Shown here: positions 1 to 4,211 of the stretch, piece after piece
Numbering within the stretch: position 1 is the first letter of the stretch
How the letters are laid out: the number at the start of each line of letters is the position of its first letter
Assembly (NCBI GenBank): GCA_050014415.1
Contig: JBEKDJ010000287.1
Coordinates: forward strand, 1-6,413
Direction: 5' to 3'
Origin: JBEKDJ01 sp050014415
GTDB lineage: Bacteria > Desulfobacterota > BSN033 > UBA1163
DNA length: 6,413 nucleotides
Notes under the pieces: generated by a model
Database searches by the model: none
The model's input: only the letters and a program-made list of their open reading frames with translations
What the model was told of the DNA's origin: nothing
Made by a program: the position numbers and the translations under genes

Positions 1-1
1 C

Positions 2-124
2 TGGCATCTTGCGAAAACATTGTCAACGAACATGGGGTTGTCCAAGGCGTTTCTCGAACAGCAGGGGCTTGTCTCTATTCGCACACTGTGGATTCAGACT
101 CATTATCCGGCTAAGGCCCGATGA
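2..124 (+). CDS. Group II intron reverse transcriptase/maturase, C-terminal end (5' truncated by window edge)
   Basis: Reading from base 2 gives 40 residues before a TGA stop at 122-124. They begin WHLAKTLSTNMGLSKAFLEQ and continue QGLVSIRTLWIQTHYPAKAR. This is the typical tail of group II intron maturases: the end of domain X (thumb/maturase), with the pattern W-LAKT...LS...L--QGL-S-R-LW. In the full protein this domain binds the unspliced intron RNA and helps splicing, while the upstream RT domain copies the intron during retrohoming. The protein stops right after domain X, so there is no room for the DNA-binding/HNH endonuclease extension, as in class C introns. The stop codon lies about 10 bases before domain V, the usual layout. 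The catalytic YADD motif would be outside the window, so whether the maturase is intact cannot be judged. Confidence 0.85.
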   Translation, partial: WHLAKTLSTNMGLSKAFLEQQGLVSIRTLWIQTHYPAKAR

Positions 125-131
125 TTTCTGC

Positions 132-194
132 GAACCGCCCATTGCGGACCCGCATGATGGGTGGTGTGGGGAGGGACGGTTAAACGCCGTCCCT
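132..194 (+). ncRNA. Group II intron catalytic domain V and domain VI
   Basis: Domain V: ACCGCCCAT (134-142) pairs with ATGGGTGGT (157-165) over 9 bp with one G-T pair. Then comes TGCG (143-146) paired with CGCA (151-154) around the tetraloop GACC, with a 2-nt bulge TG (155-156) on the 3' side. That is the domain V shape: a long lower stem, a two-base bulge, a short upper stem and a tetraloop. Domain VI: AGGGACGG (172-179) pairs with CCGTCCCT (187-194), loop TTAAACG. Domain VI normally carries the bulged branch-point adenosine; I could not place it with certainty. I did not resolve the catalytic AGC-type triad by eye. Confidence 0.75.
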
Positions 195-201
195 TACCCG
201 A

Positions 202-212
202 TTAGCCCGTGG
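202..212 (-). other. attC half-site (ICS) of the mazEF cassette, interrupted by the intron
   Basis: Read on the minus strand, downstream of the mazF stop, the sequence is ..ACGGGCTAA and then intron. GGGCTAA(C) is the RYYYAAC-type inverse core site that begins an attC. It is complementary to TTAGCCC at the start of the same cassette (915-921), as required for a cassette that once circularised. The final C and the rest of the attC would lie on the far side of the intron, outside the window. Confidence 0.6.
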
Positions 213-545
213 TTACGGTGTGAACATCTCCTGCAATATCGCAAGAATGCGTCCCAACGTGGATGGCGACAGCTTACCCAGCCGACGCACGAGGCGCTCA
301 CGATCGACGGTGCGAATCTGGTCGATCACTACGTAGCCCGCACGGCCTTCAAATCGGCACGGTATACGGAACGGATAGGGATGGCCTCCAGTCGTAAGGG
401 GAGCCACGATAAAAGTATATAAATAGGAGTTAAGTTCGTCCGGCGAGACGACTACACAGGGACGAGTCTTCTGGATCTCGCCCCCTCGGGCCGGATCCAG
501 ACTAACCAAAAATACATCACCACGCCGGACATCTTCAGTCTTCAC
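213..545 (-). CDS. mazF: MazF/PemK-family mRNA interferase toxin
   Basis: 110-residue toxin of the MazF/PemK/CcdB-fold family, a sequence-specific endoribonuclease that cleaves cellular mRNA when the antitoxin is degraded. Visible family features: RRGDVFLVSLDPARGGEIQK near the N-terminus (RGD-(V/I) then DP--G-E), then TRP-CVVVSPD (residues 27-35), and APLTT (48-52). The Arg of TRP and the Thr of PLTT match the catalytic pair of the family. Length is normal (110-115). I chose the GTG at 545-543 because it overlaps the mazE stop as GTGA and has AGGAG eight bases upstream (558-554); an in-frame GTG at 554 would add three residues but sits on that ribosome-binding site. Translation is therefore probably coupled to mazE. 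It is cargo of integron cassette 2. The cleavage site cannot be predicted. Confidence 0.93.
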   Translation of the reverse strand: MKTEDVRRGDVFLVSLDPARGGEIQKTRPCVVVSPDELNSYLYTFIVAPLTTGGHPYPFRIPCRFEGRAGYVVIDQIRTVDRERLVRRLGKLSPSTLGRILAILQEMFTP

Positions 546-790
546 CACTCCCACTCCTTCTCGTCAAAGCGGGTAGGGGTGGGGGTATTAAGCAACCGAT
601 CTTCATCTCGCTGGCGCATTTGACTGGCCGCGGTTGCCCAACCAGAGCGTGTAGAGGTTGCTCGCGCGATAACAACGGCTCCATCTCGAACTCTTAACTC
701 CACTTCTTCGGTCAAGCCAGCTTGCGCGATGATTGTCTTCGGCAGTCGCACACCACGCGAATTACCAATACGAACTAAATGGGTCTTCAT
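542..790 (-). CDS. mazE: MazE-family antitoxin (AbrB/SpoVT DNA-binding fold)
   Basis: 82-residue antitoxin that neutralises the MazF encoded directly downstream and represses the shared promoter. Residues 1-43 form a swapped-hairpin AbrB-like domain with the hallmark RIGNSRGVRLPK (7-18). Residues 44-82 form an acidic, probably flexible C-terminal arm ending FDEKEWEW; in this family the arm wraps over the toxin and blocks its active site. The ATG at 790 has GGAGG about nine bases upstream (minus strand). The stop overlaps the mazF start by 4 bases. A near-consensus promoter and a 16-bp palindrome lie directly upstream, so the pair should be autoregulated. Complete, no defects seen. Confidence 0.92.
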   Translation of the reverse strand: MKTHLVRIGNSRGVRLPKTIIAQAGLTEEVELRVRDGAVVIARATSTRSGWATAASQMRQRDEDRLLNTPTPTRFDEKEWEW

Positions 791-809
791 TGGGCGTTTC
801 CTCCCGATT

Positions 810-825
810 TAATGTAATTACATTA
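810..825. promoter_or_regulatory. Perfect 16-bp palindrome over the mazEF -10 box (likely autoregulatory operator)
   Basis: TAATGTAATTACATTA is an exact palindrome. It overlaps the -10 hexamer (822-827) and the expected transcription start. AbrB-fold antitoxins such as MazE, alone or with MazF, bind palindromes over their own promoter; the role here is inferred from that and from position. Confidence 0.65.
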
Positions 826-851
826 TAATCACATGGGGGAAGTTATGTCAA
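822..851 (-). promoter_or_regulatory. mazEF promoter, near-consensus sigma70 type
   Basis: On the minus strand TTGACA (851-846) is followed after 18 bases by TATAAT (827-822), both perfect matches to the sigma70 consensus. The mazE start is about 32 bases downstream of the -10 box. The promoter lies just inside the cassette 2 boundary, so the toxin-antitoxin pair does not depend on the integron Pc promoter. Confidence 0.8.
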
Positions 852-914
852 GTAAGGAAAAGCTACTTTTGATAAAGTGTCCTATTCTATCGTATCTTCA
901 TCTCTTTTACTGTA

Positions 915-1036
915 GGGCTAACAACGCGGTTAAGCTGCGCCGCCGCATGAAATATCAAGGCGACATTGTCTACGCGCGTATTACCCACTCTCCAAGTCTA
1001 GTACTAGGCGTCAGCTTCAACCGCATGTTAGAAGGC
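915..1036 (-). other. attC recombination site of cassette 1 (about 122 bp)
   Basis: The two arms, read on the minus strand, are complementary: arm one starts GCCTTCTAACATGCGGTTG at 1036 and arm two ends CGCGTTGTTAGCCC at 915. Shared blocks, in pairing order, are CTAACA, GCGGTT, AAGCTG and CGCC. Relative to arm two, arm one carries one extra G (after GCGGTT) and one extra A (after AAGCTG), and the arms differ at a short central spacer. This is the attC plan: R boxes, L boxes, an unpaired central spacer and two extrahelical bases that set polarity. In known attC sites the extra bases sit in the arm next to the cassette gene, which places this site downstream of the methyltransferase gene on the minus strand. 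Recombination would be between G922 and T921. The inner ~65 bases are the variable terminal structure. Confidence 0.82.
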
Positions 1037-1848
1037 AAATATAAAATTCCTATTTCTCAAAAGATAATACATGATTCGTTAGAAGATAATGTTTCCAAAA
1101 CGTAATTGCAGGTTCACCAAATCCAGGGAATTAGCCTTTTCGTGTGTGTGCAATACTCATCGTAATCAGATCCAAATGAAACTCGCAGAGTGGCTTCTTC
1201 AACATAGATCCTGTAGAGGTATGCAGGGAGCGGCAACCCGATTACAAACAGCAACGAAAGCCAGTTTTGTACCACCGTGCCGTAACCAATACATATCAGC
1301 ATCATTCCACTGTATGCGGGATGGCGTAAGAGCCTGTATGGACCATTTCTAACAACCTTCTGACCCTCGTGAGTCTCAACAGTTATGCGAAAAGATTTTC
1401 CCAAAACTGTGATGGCCCAGAGCCGAAGAGCAAATCCCAGAATCATAATGGTAAATCCAATTATAAATACGGCTGTCGTCCTTCCGCCGGGAAAGAAGAA
1501 TCGTTCTTTTCCATTTACGATCCACGCCAGAGTTACACCAAGGACAATTCCAAGAAGACAGAAGTATAGGCTCCCTTTGTCTTTTTCAGTTTTTCCCCTG
1601 CCTTGTACGCGATCCCTAATAATTAGCCAGTCTTCAAAGCCCAGCCAGCAGACTATAAAAATGGTGGTAATAATGGATGGTAAGTTCATTCAGATATCCT
1701 TTCCGGGTTTGCGGCTTCATTTCAGCTTTTAAATCAATCTGCAGTTGATAGACTCCTTCTTTTCTACCTTCGCACATCATACGGACGCTATTCTGAACTT
1801 ACTTCATTCGAATGGCAACCATAGTGTATCGAAAATGATGCCTTCTAA
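922..1848 (-). mobile_element. Integron gene cassette 1 (methyltransferase cassette), 927 bp
   Basis: Bounded by G|TT cut points: GTTAGAAGGC read on the minus strand from 1849, and GTTAGCC from 922. The cassette's first bases (TTAGAAGGC) are exactly complementary to the start of its attC (GCCTTCTAAC at 1036-1027), a 10-bp match, as expected for a circularisable unit. It has one clear gene (1114-1689), a ~160-base leader (1690-1848) and the attC. The leader shows no independent strong promoter; transcription probably comes from the Pc candidate at 1882-1910. A 48-codon out-of-frame open stretch (1634-1780) lies over the gene start and is not convincing. Confidence 0.75.
1114..1689 (-). CDS. 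Isoprenylcysteine carboxyl methyltransferase (ICMT)-family membrane protein
   Basis: 191-residue integral membrane protein of the ICMT/phospholipid methyltransferase superfamily, which transfers a methyl group from S-adenosylmethionine to a membrane-associated substrate. Hydrophobic segments are near residues 4-18, 41-58, 71-97 and 127-160, the last region long enough for a hairpin. The family signature is clear: NGPYRLLRHPAYSGMM (115-130, the G-PY---RHP-Y-G cofactor motif) and YVEEATLRVSFGSDYDEY (162-179, the EE--L---FG--Y--Y motif), followed by the usual basic end KRLIPWIW. Length is typical for bacterial members. The ATG at 1689 has AAGGA about eight bases upstream. Substrate is unknown; bacteria lack prenylated CaaX proteins of the eukaryotic type, so the name describes the fold only. 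It is the cargo of integron cassette 1. Confidence 0.88.
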   Translation of the reverse strand: MNLPSIITTIFIVCWLGFEDWLIIRDRVQGRGKTEKDKGSLYFCLLGIVLGVTLAWIVNGKERFFFPGGRTTAVFIIGFTIMILGFALRLWAITVLGKSFRITVETHEGQKVVRNGPYRLLRHPAYSGMMLICIGYGTVVQNWLSLLFVIGLPLPAYLYRIYVEEATLRVSFGSDYDEYCTHTKRLIPWIW

Positions 1849-1856
1849 CAATAATT
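1840..1856 (-). other. attI recombination core, junction with cassette 1
   Basis: On the minus strand the sequence reads ..AATTATTGTTAGAAGGC. GTTAGAA fits the GTTRRRY core with one mismatch at the last base. I find no matching inverse core site in 1857-2075, so this is a simple site rather than a second attC. It lies ~230 bp from the divergent integrase start, the position of attI in an integron. Positions 1850-2075 otherwise hold only the promoters listed here. Confidence 0.65.
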
Positions 1857-1881
1857 GGATTGCAGGTTGTAATTCCCTAAA

Positions 1882-1910
1882 ATCCTATACTCCCTAATCG
1901 ATTTTGTCAA
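1882..1910 (-). promoter_or_regulatory. Candidate integron cassette promoter (Pc)
   Basis: On the minus strand TTGACA (1910-1905) and TAGGAT (1887-1882) are separated by 17 bases. They point into the cassettes and lie ~35 bases ahead of the attI cut point. Position and direction match integron Pc promoters located in or near attI. It would drive the methyltransferase. Confidence 0.55.
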
Positions 1911-2040
1911 ACGAGTTTTCTGGGACTTATGAAACTTTACCCGGGCTCCAAATCGCTGACTATCTAAGTTATTGCGGAGGGTTGGCGCCTTAAATCTGAT
2001 TATAAATACTGTTTTGGCCTGAAATAATTTGTATATTGCA

Positions 2041-2046
2041 TATAAT
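2041..2046 (+). promoter_or_regulatory. Possible -10 box of the integrase relic
   Basis: A perfect TATAAT, preceded by TGCA, lies 35 bases upstream of the integrase ATG codons. No convincing -35 box is seen at the right distance. I see no clear LexA box, though integrase genes are often SOS-regulated. Confidence 0.35.
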
Positions 2047-2075
2047 CAAAACTTCTAATCTATTATTGAGGCACA

Positions 2076-2578
2076 ATGATGGAAAGAGAAATGAGTGTGC
2101 TCGCAGATTTCGAGACGTTTCTTTCGAAATTGGGGGCTATACCCGAAGATAAAATCAAGTTCTACATTTACTGGGTGCGGAGATTTCTCAAATCTTGCAA
2201 TTACCAACTCGATAATATCGACACACAACATGTGTCGCAATATCTGGATTCCCTTGATGCTGATGAGAAGATTGCCGACTGGCAGGTGAGACAGGCGGCA
2301 GATGCAGTCATTCTCTACGTTGAAAAATACCTCAAGAGGCCGTTACAGCAAATCACCTCTTTGGAGGACGATTCAGGAACTATTAGGGCATAGGCATGTG
2401 AACGCCGTTAGAAATGACAGGGCTTTGACCCCACCCTCAATAAGGAATGAACATTTTCTTTTTACATCCTCCTCATAAAGTGGCAGGGCTTTCTAACGGG
2501 GTGAATACGACGATGGTTTATACCCATGTGATACGGAAGAAACCCTATGGATTAAGCAGCCCTTTGGATGGTTTGTGA
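2076..2578 (+). pseudogene. intI: Integron integrase (IntI) relic with catalytic core deleted
   Basis: Tyrosine recombinase that would move the cassettes on the minus strand. From ATG 2076 or 2079 (GAGG upstream fits 2079 better) the frame gives ~105 residues resembling the N-terminal SAM-like core-binding domain of integron integrases, including KIKFYIYWVRRFLKS and HVSQYLDSLDADEKIADWQV, and stops at 2393. A different frame at 2498-2578 encodes GVNTTMVYTHVIRKKPYG and then LSSPLDGL, the characteristic integron-integrase C-terminus with the catalytic Tyr in TTM-YTHV. Everything between is missing, including the R, K and HxxR catalytic residues; intact relatives are 320 residues or more. A 98-bp element with inverted ends (2403-2500) occupies the junction. 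Orientation, divergent from the cassettes, is the canonical integron layout. The product cannot be active. Confidence 0.88.
2403..2500. repeat. 98-bp element with 10-bp terminal inverted repeats inside the integrase relic
   Basis: CCGTTAGAAA (2405-2414) and TTTCTAACGG (2490-2499) are exact inverted repeats near both ends. GTGAA stands directly outside on each side (2398-2402 and 2501-2505), as a 5-bp target duplication would. CAGGGCTTT also occurs twice in direct orientation (2418-2426 and 2484-2492). On the minus strand the interior has GAGGAGG near ATG codons, suggesting the start of a deleted transposase gene. It looks like a MITE or an internally deleted insertion sequence; I do not recognise the family. 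Confidence 0.55.
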
Positions 2579-2582
2579 TATC

Positions 2583-3209
2583 TCAAACTTCCTTGACTAT
2601 CTCTTTCTCTTCATCGATCTTAAAATCTTCAAATACAGTGGGTGCATGATTTCTTAAAATCTTCAAAATCTCCATGGCCACCTTTCTGATCTCCCATTGA
2701 GCCTGGACTTTACCTCTCAGACCAATGATATGCCGCCACTCCCGAAAATTCGCACTCACCACAATCTGACTTTCCACGGCATTGGGTAAGACATATCTTG
2801 CATCCTCCTTCTTGATCTTCATTCTCTGTAACTGGGAATAGGCTTCCTTTGCCCTATCCATGAAATTAATAAAAATGGAATGGGCTTCTGGATTCTTTTT
2901 GACGGAATCGGGTTCAATATAATTGAAATTGCTTTCGTCCACATATCTTTGGGATTGTTGGATGATAGAACATAGTCTGTGTCTCACCCACTGGTGAGTA
3001 AATGCTCTGGATACCCCCGAGATCCTGAATGTGGCATAGGCGTGTTCCAATACCGATAAATGCTGGTTTTTGATCAGCATCCGTATAAAAGCCTTTTCGC
3101 TATTTTCCCTCTGCTTAGGAAATGATAAATAGGATGTCCGTCCTGCCGCTTCGATCAGTTTTTCCGCATTGGGAGTAACAAACAGCAATTCGACTTTCGG
3201 AGTTAACAT
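2583..3209 (-). CDS. thyX: FAD-dependent thymidylate synthase ThyX
   Basis: 208-residue flavin-dependent thymidylate synthase, which makes dTMP from dUMP using methylenetetrahydrofolate and NAD(P)H with FAD, without the ThyA route's dihydrofolate. The diagnostic RHR-x7-S motif is at residues 76-86 (RHRLCSIIQQS), followed by QRYVDESNF. Other typical pieces are LSVLEHAYATFRISGVSRAF (51-70) before the motif and REWRHIIGLR towards the C-terminus. Length matches the family (~200-250). The ATG at 3209 is the first possible start because an in-frame TGA lies two codons upstream. The start overlaps by 7 bases the end of another open frame, so coupling is possible. Its stop faces the integrase relic's stop, 4 bases away, so the integron relic abuts a housekeeping gene. 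It appears intact. Confidence 0.95.
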   Translation of the reverse strand: MLTPKVELLFVTPNAEKLIEAAGRTSYLSFPKQRENSEKAFIRMLIKNQHLSVLEHAYATFRISGVSRAFTHQWVRHRLCSIIQQSQRYVDESNFNYIEPDSVKKNPEAHSIFINFMDRAKEAYSQLQRMKIKKEDARYVLPNAVESQIVVSANFREWRHIIGLRGKVQAQWEIRKVAMEILKILRNHAPTVFEDFKIDEEKEIVKEV

Positions 3210-3436
3210 ATCTCATGGCTTCCTTTCCAAAATTCCATATCCTCTTTAAACGCTTCTACCATACCACGCCAAGGGATATTATTCAACCTTCTGAAATTTG
3301 ACCCATTCGACTGCTCCCAAACCCTCCTCTTCAGAGCAGGAACAAAGGCGCGCTCAGGGTCAACCCTGAGTAAGCTCCGGCCTTTAGGCCGGAAAAAGTC
3401 GAAGGGTTGACTTAAGTCAACCCCTTCAATAAATTG
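3203..3436 (-). pseudogene. Open frame upstream of thyX, probable 3' fragment of an unrecognised gene
   Basis: A frame on the minus strand is open from the codon after TAA (3439-3437) to TAA (3205-3203). The part nearest thyX looks protein-like: RRVWEQSNGSNFRRLNNIPW, then RGMVEAFKEDMEFWKGSHEIC. It ends inside the thyX start, sharing ATGTTAA, which suggests former translational coupling. The upstream part runs straight through three hairpins (3353-3427), so it is probably not native sequence. There is no convincing start codon; the first internal ATG would leave 19 residues. I do not recognise the family. It may be the 3' remnant of a gene once co-transcribed with thyX and now replaced by REP-like sequence. 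Confidence 0.35.
3353..3427. repeat. Cluster of three REP-like hairpins
   Basis: Three perfect or near-perfect hairpins lie back to back: CTCAGGG/CCCTGAG (3353-3370), CCGGCC/GGCCGG with loop TTTA (3377-3392), and a long one centred on GTTGACTTAAGTCAAC (3406-3421) extending to 3401-3427 with one bulged C. The CCCTGAG..GTCGAAGGGT flanks resemble extragenic palindromes found in many environmental genomes. On the minus strand the long hairpin is followed by GACTTTTT, so it could also act as a rho-independent terminator for leftward transcription. Confidence 0.7.
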
Positions 3437-3614
3437 TTAAGATTATTTTGAAATCATTATTAAGAAGAACGTAAAATTGTTTGCATTCACCGTTTGGAGT
3501 TTTAGCCCTTGCAATAGGCAAACCAACCCTTTTCCCTATCCGCCCGAATAAGATCCATAGCCCCATCAGCTTAGATAGGAATCGATCGGGTCATCAGGGT
3601 CGGCGCAGAAGGAG
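3437..3614. other. Intergenic stretch with no recognisable gene
   Basis: An AT-rich start (to ~3490) is followed by mixed sequence. I see no frame of protein-like composition, no tRNA and no clear promoter. It separates the thyX side from the decayed transposase and probably includes the outer end of the old IS element, which I could not place. Confidence 0.5.
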
Positions 3615-3981
3615 TCAGCGAATGAAATCTGAGTAATCGAAGTGCATCGTGACTAATGATGCACTTGATTTAAGAGGAAGTCGCGCCTTCATCTCCCACA
3701 ACCCAAGATGCTTGAGGATCTTTTCAATCACCTCCTCATCCTCGATGAAACTGATGATTTTCATCCTTCCCTGACATTTGGGGCAAGTCAAGGAGTCCAC
3801 CTTCCCCGATCAAGTCGGGGACAGACTCCGATCTTCTGGATCAATCTGGCCCAGTATTTCCTGTACTTCTTAGCCCCCTCCTCAGACATAAGGATACAGG
3901 GTATGGCTTTCATCCAGCTTCAGCTTACCCCTTTTTCCCCGGGAGACGTTACTGTAGTAGCCGTAGTAACGAACCATCTGT
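3615..3981 (-). pseudogene. IS91-like transposase, C-terminal relic with frameshifts and a hairpin insertion
   Basis: Three pieces of one protein appear in successive minus-strand frames. (1) QMVRYYGYYSNVSRGKRGK near 3981-3920; (2) after a frameshift, AIPCILMSEEGAKKYRKYWARLIQKI (written here in parts: AIPCILMSEEG and KKYRKYWARLIQKI) down to about 3830; (3) after a palindromic insertion, VDSLTCPKCQGRMKIISFIE followed by EEVIEKILKHLGLWE and an end near DYSDFIR. The RYYGYYSNVSRGKR, WARLIQKI and LTCPKC-G-M-IISFIE blocks are typical of the C-terminal end of IS91-type HUH transposases common in environmental genomes. The HUH and tyrosine catalytic region is absent. The 5' end joins truncated tadA directly. 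A 9-bp inverted repeat AAGTGCATC/GATGCACTT lies at 3640-3666 over the end of the frame. Certainly non-functional. Confidence 0.75.
3792..3829. repeat. 38-bp palindromic (REP-like) insertion in the transposase relic
   Basis: Nested inverted repeats: outer GGAGTC (3792-3797) with GACTCC (3824-3829), inner CCCCGA (3804-3809) with TCGGGG (3815-3820), loop TCAAG. It falls exactly between the IQKI and VDSLTCPKC blocks, which are nearly adjacent in intact relatives, so it appears to be a later insertion. It shifts the frame and brings a TGA into the upstream frame. Confidence 0.6.
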
Positions 3982-3984
3982 TAA

Positions 3985-4149
3985 GATCTCGGCGTGGGTA
4001 GTGGGATCATTGAAGGAAATGGGGCGGGTGTGATCTCGGGCCACGACCTCGCCATCCCTCACCAGGACCGCACCTAGGGGAACCTCCCCTTCTCGCGATG
4101 CCTGGGGGGCCTCTTCTACAGCCAGCTCCATCATCTCGTGATCTGTCAA
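3985..4149 (-). pseudogene. tadA: tRNA-specific adenosine deaminase TadA, truncated after the HAE motif
   Basis: 55 residues match the N-terminal third of TadA, the enzyme that converts A34 to inosine in the tRNA-Arg anticodon. Seen: LTDHEMMELAVEEAPQ, GEVPLGAVLVRDGEVVARDH (21-40), TRPISFNDPTTHAEI (41-55). The catalytic HAE is at 52-54. The PC-x2-C zinc-binding half is missing: after ATC (3985-3987) the sequence changes to the transposase relic. Full TadA is ~150-160 residues. I propose the TTG at 4149-4147 as start (AGAGG just upstream); ATG 4134 is an alternative. The larger open frame reaching 4296 is not TadA-like upstream of the TTG. A reasonable promoter lies at 4182-4211. As tadA is normally essential, another intact copy should exist elsewhere. 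Confidence 0.75.
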
Positions 4150-4181
4150 TGAGCCTCTTCTCACCCATGATTCAATAAATG

Positions 4182-4211
4182 ATGGTAACAGAAAAGAAAA
4201 GGAAGGGTCAA
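4182..4211 (-). promoter_or_regulatory. Candidate promoter of truncated tadA
   Basis: On the minus strand TTGACC (4211-4206), an 18-base spacer, then TACCAT (4187-4182), placed ~33 bases before the proposed TTG start. The match is moderate (5/6 and 4/6). The rest of 4212-4364 holds nothing I recognise. Confidence 0.4.

Larger units (their letters stand above)
1..202 (+). mobile_element. 3' end of a group II intron (probably class C-attC), inserted in an integron attC site
   Basis: The stretch holds, in the expected order, the C-terminus of an intron-encoded reverse transcriptase/maturase, a domain V-like hairpin, a domain VI-like hairpin, and an intron 3' end near 200-203 (ending ..CCCGAT or ..CCCGATT). 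The intron 5' part lies outside the window. The 3' exon begins with (T)TAGCCC, which is exactly the sequence expected for the bottom strand of the attC of the adjacent mazEF cassette: the same TTAGCCC is the first sequence of that cassette at 915-921, read on the minus strand. Class C-attC group II introns are known to insert into attC sites opposite to cassette orientation, and that is the arrangement here. The exact splice boundary is uncertain by 1-2 bases. The class is inferred from the insertion site and from the lack of room for an endonuclease domain. Confidence 0.8.
202..921 (-). mobile_element. Integron gene cassette 2 (mazEF toxin-antitoxin cassette), 3' end interrupted by intron
   Basis: The left limit of cassette 1's attC is GTTAGCC on the minus strand at 922-916. 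Integron integrases cut between G and TT, so the next cassette starts at 921. It then holds a promoter, mazE, mazF and an inverse core site GGGCTAA. The identity between the cassette's first bases (TTAGCCC) and the complement of its last half-site (GGGCTAA) is the signature of one excisable unit. The genes face away from the integrase end, the normal cassette orientation. Toxin-antitoxin pairs with their own promoter are common in chromosomal integron arrays and are thought to stabilise them. Confidence 0.75.

Noticed and set aside
172..194. Hairpin after mazF as a rho-independent terminator of the toxin operon
   Set aside because: No T-run follows on the minus strand, and its place directly after domain V fits intron domain VI better.
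9..422. 137-codon plus-strand open frame
   Set aside because: Wrong frame through the maturase end, intron domains V/VI and the antisense strand of mazF.
833..1105. 90-codon plus-strand open frame
   Set aside because: It lies over the mazEF promoter and the attC site, has no ribosome-binding site, and its composition follows the attC arms; not a gene.
1385..1732. 115-codon plus-strand frame opposite the methyltransferase
   Set aside because: Antisense shadow of a gene with clear family motifs; no family pattern of its own.
1634..1780. Small minus-strand frame (48 codons) overlapping the methyltransferase start
   Set aside because: No ribosome-binding site and no recognisable pattern; the methyltransferase has a good one for its own ATG.
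1840..2075. A second attC site upstream of cassette 1
   Set aside because: Only one core (GTTAGAAGGC, minus) is found; no complementary arm within 200 bp. attI fits better.
3377..3398. CCGGCC hairpin followed by A-run as a plus-strand terminator
   Set aside because: The tract after it is A, not T, on the plus strand; it is part of the REP-like cluster.
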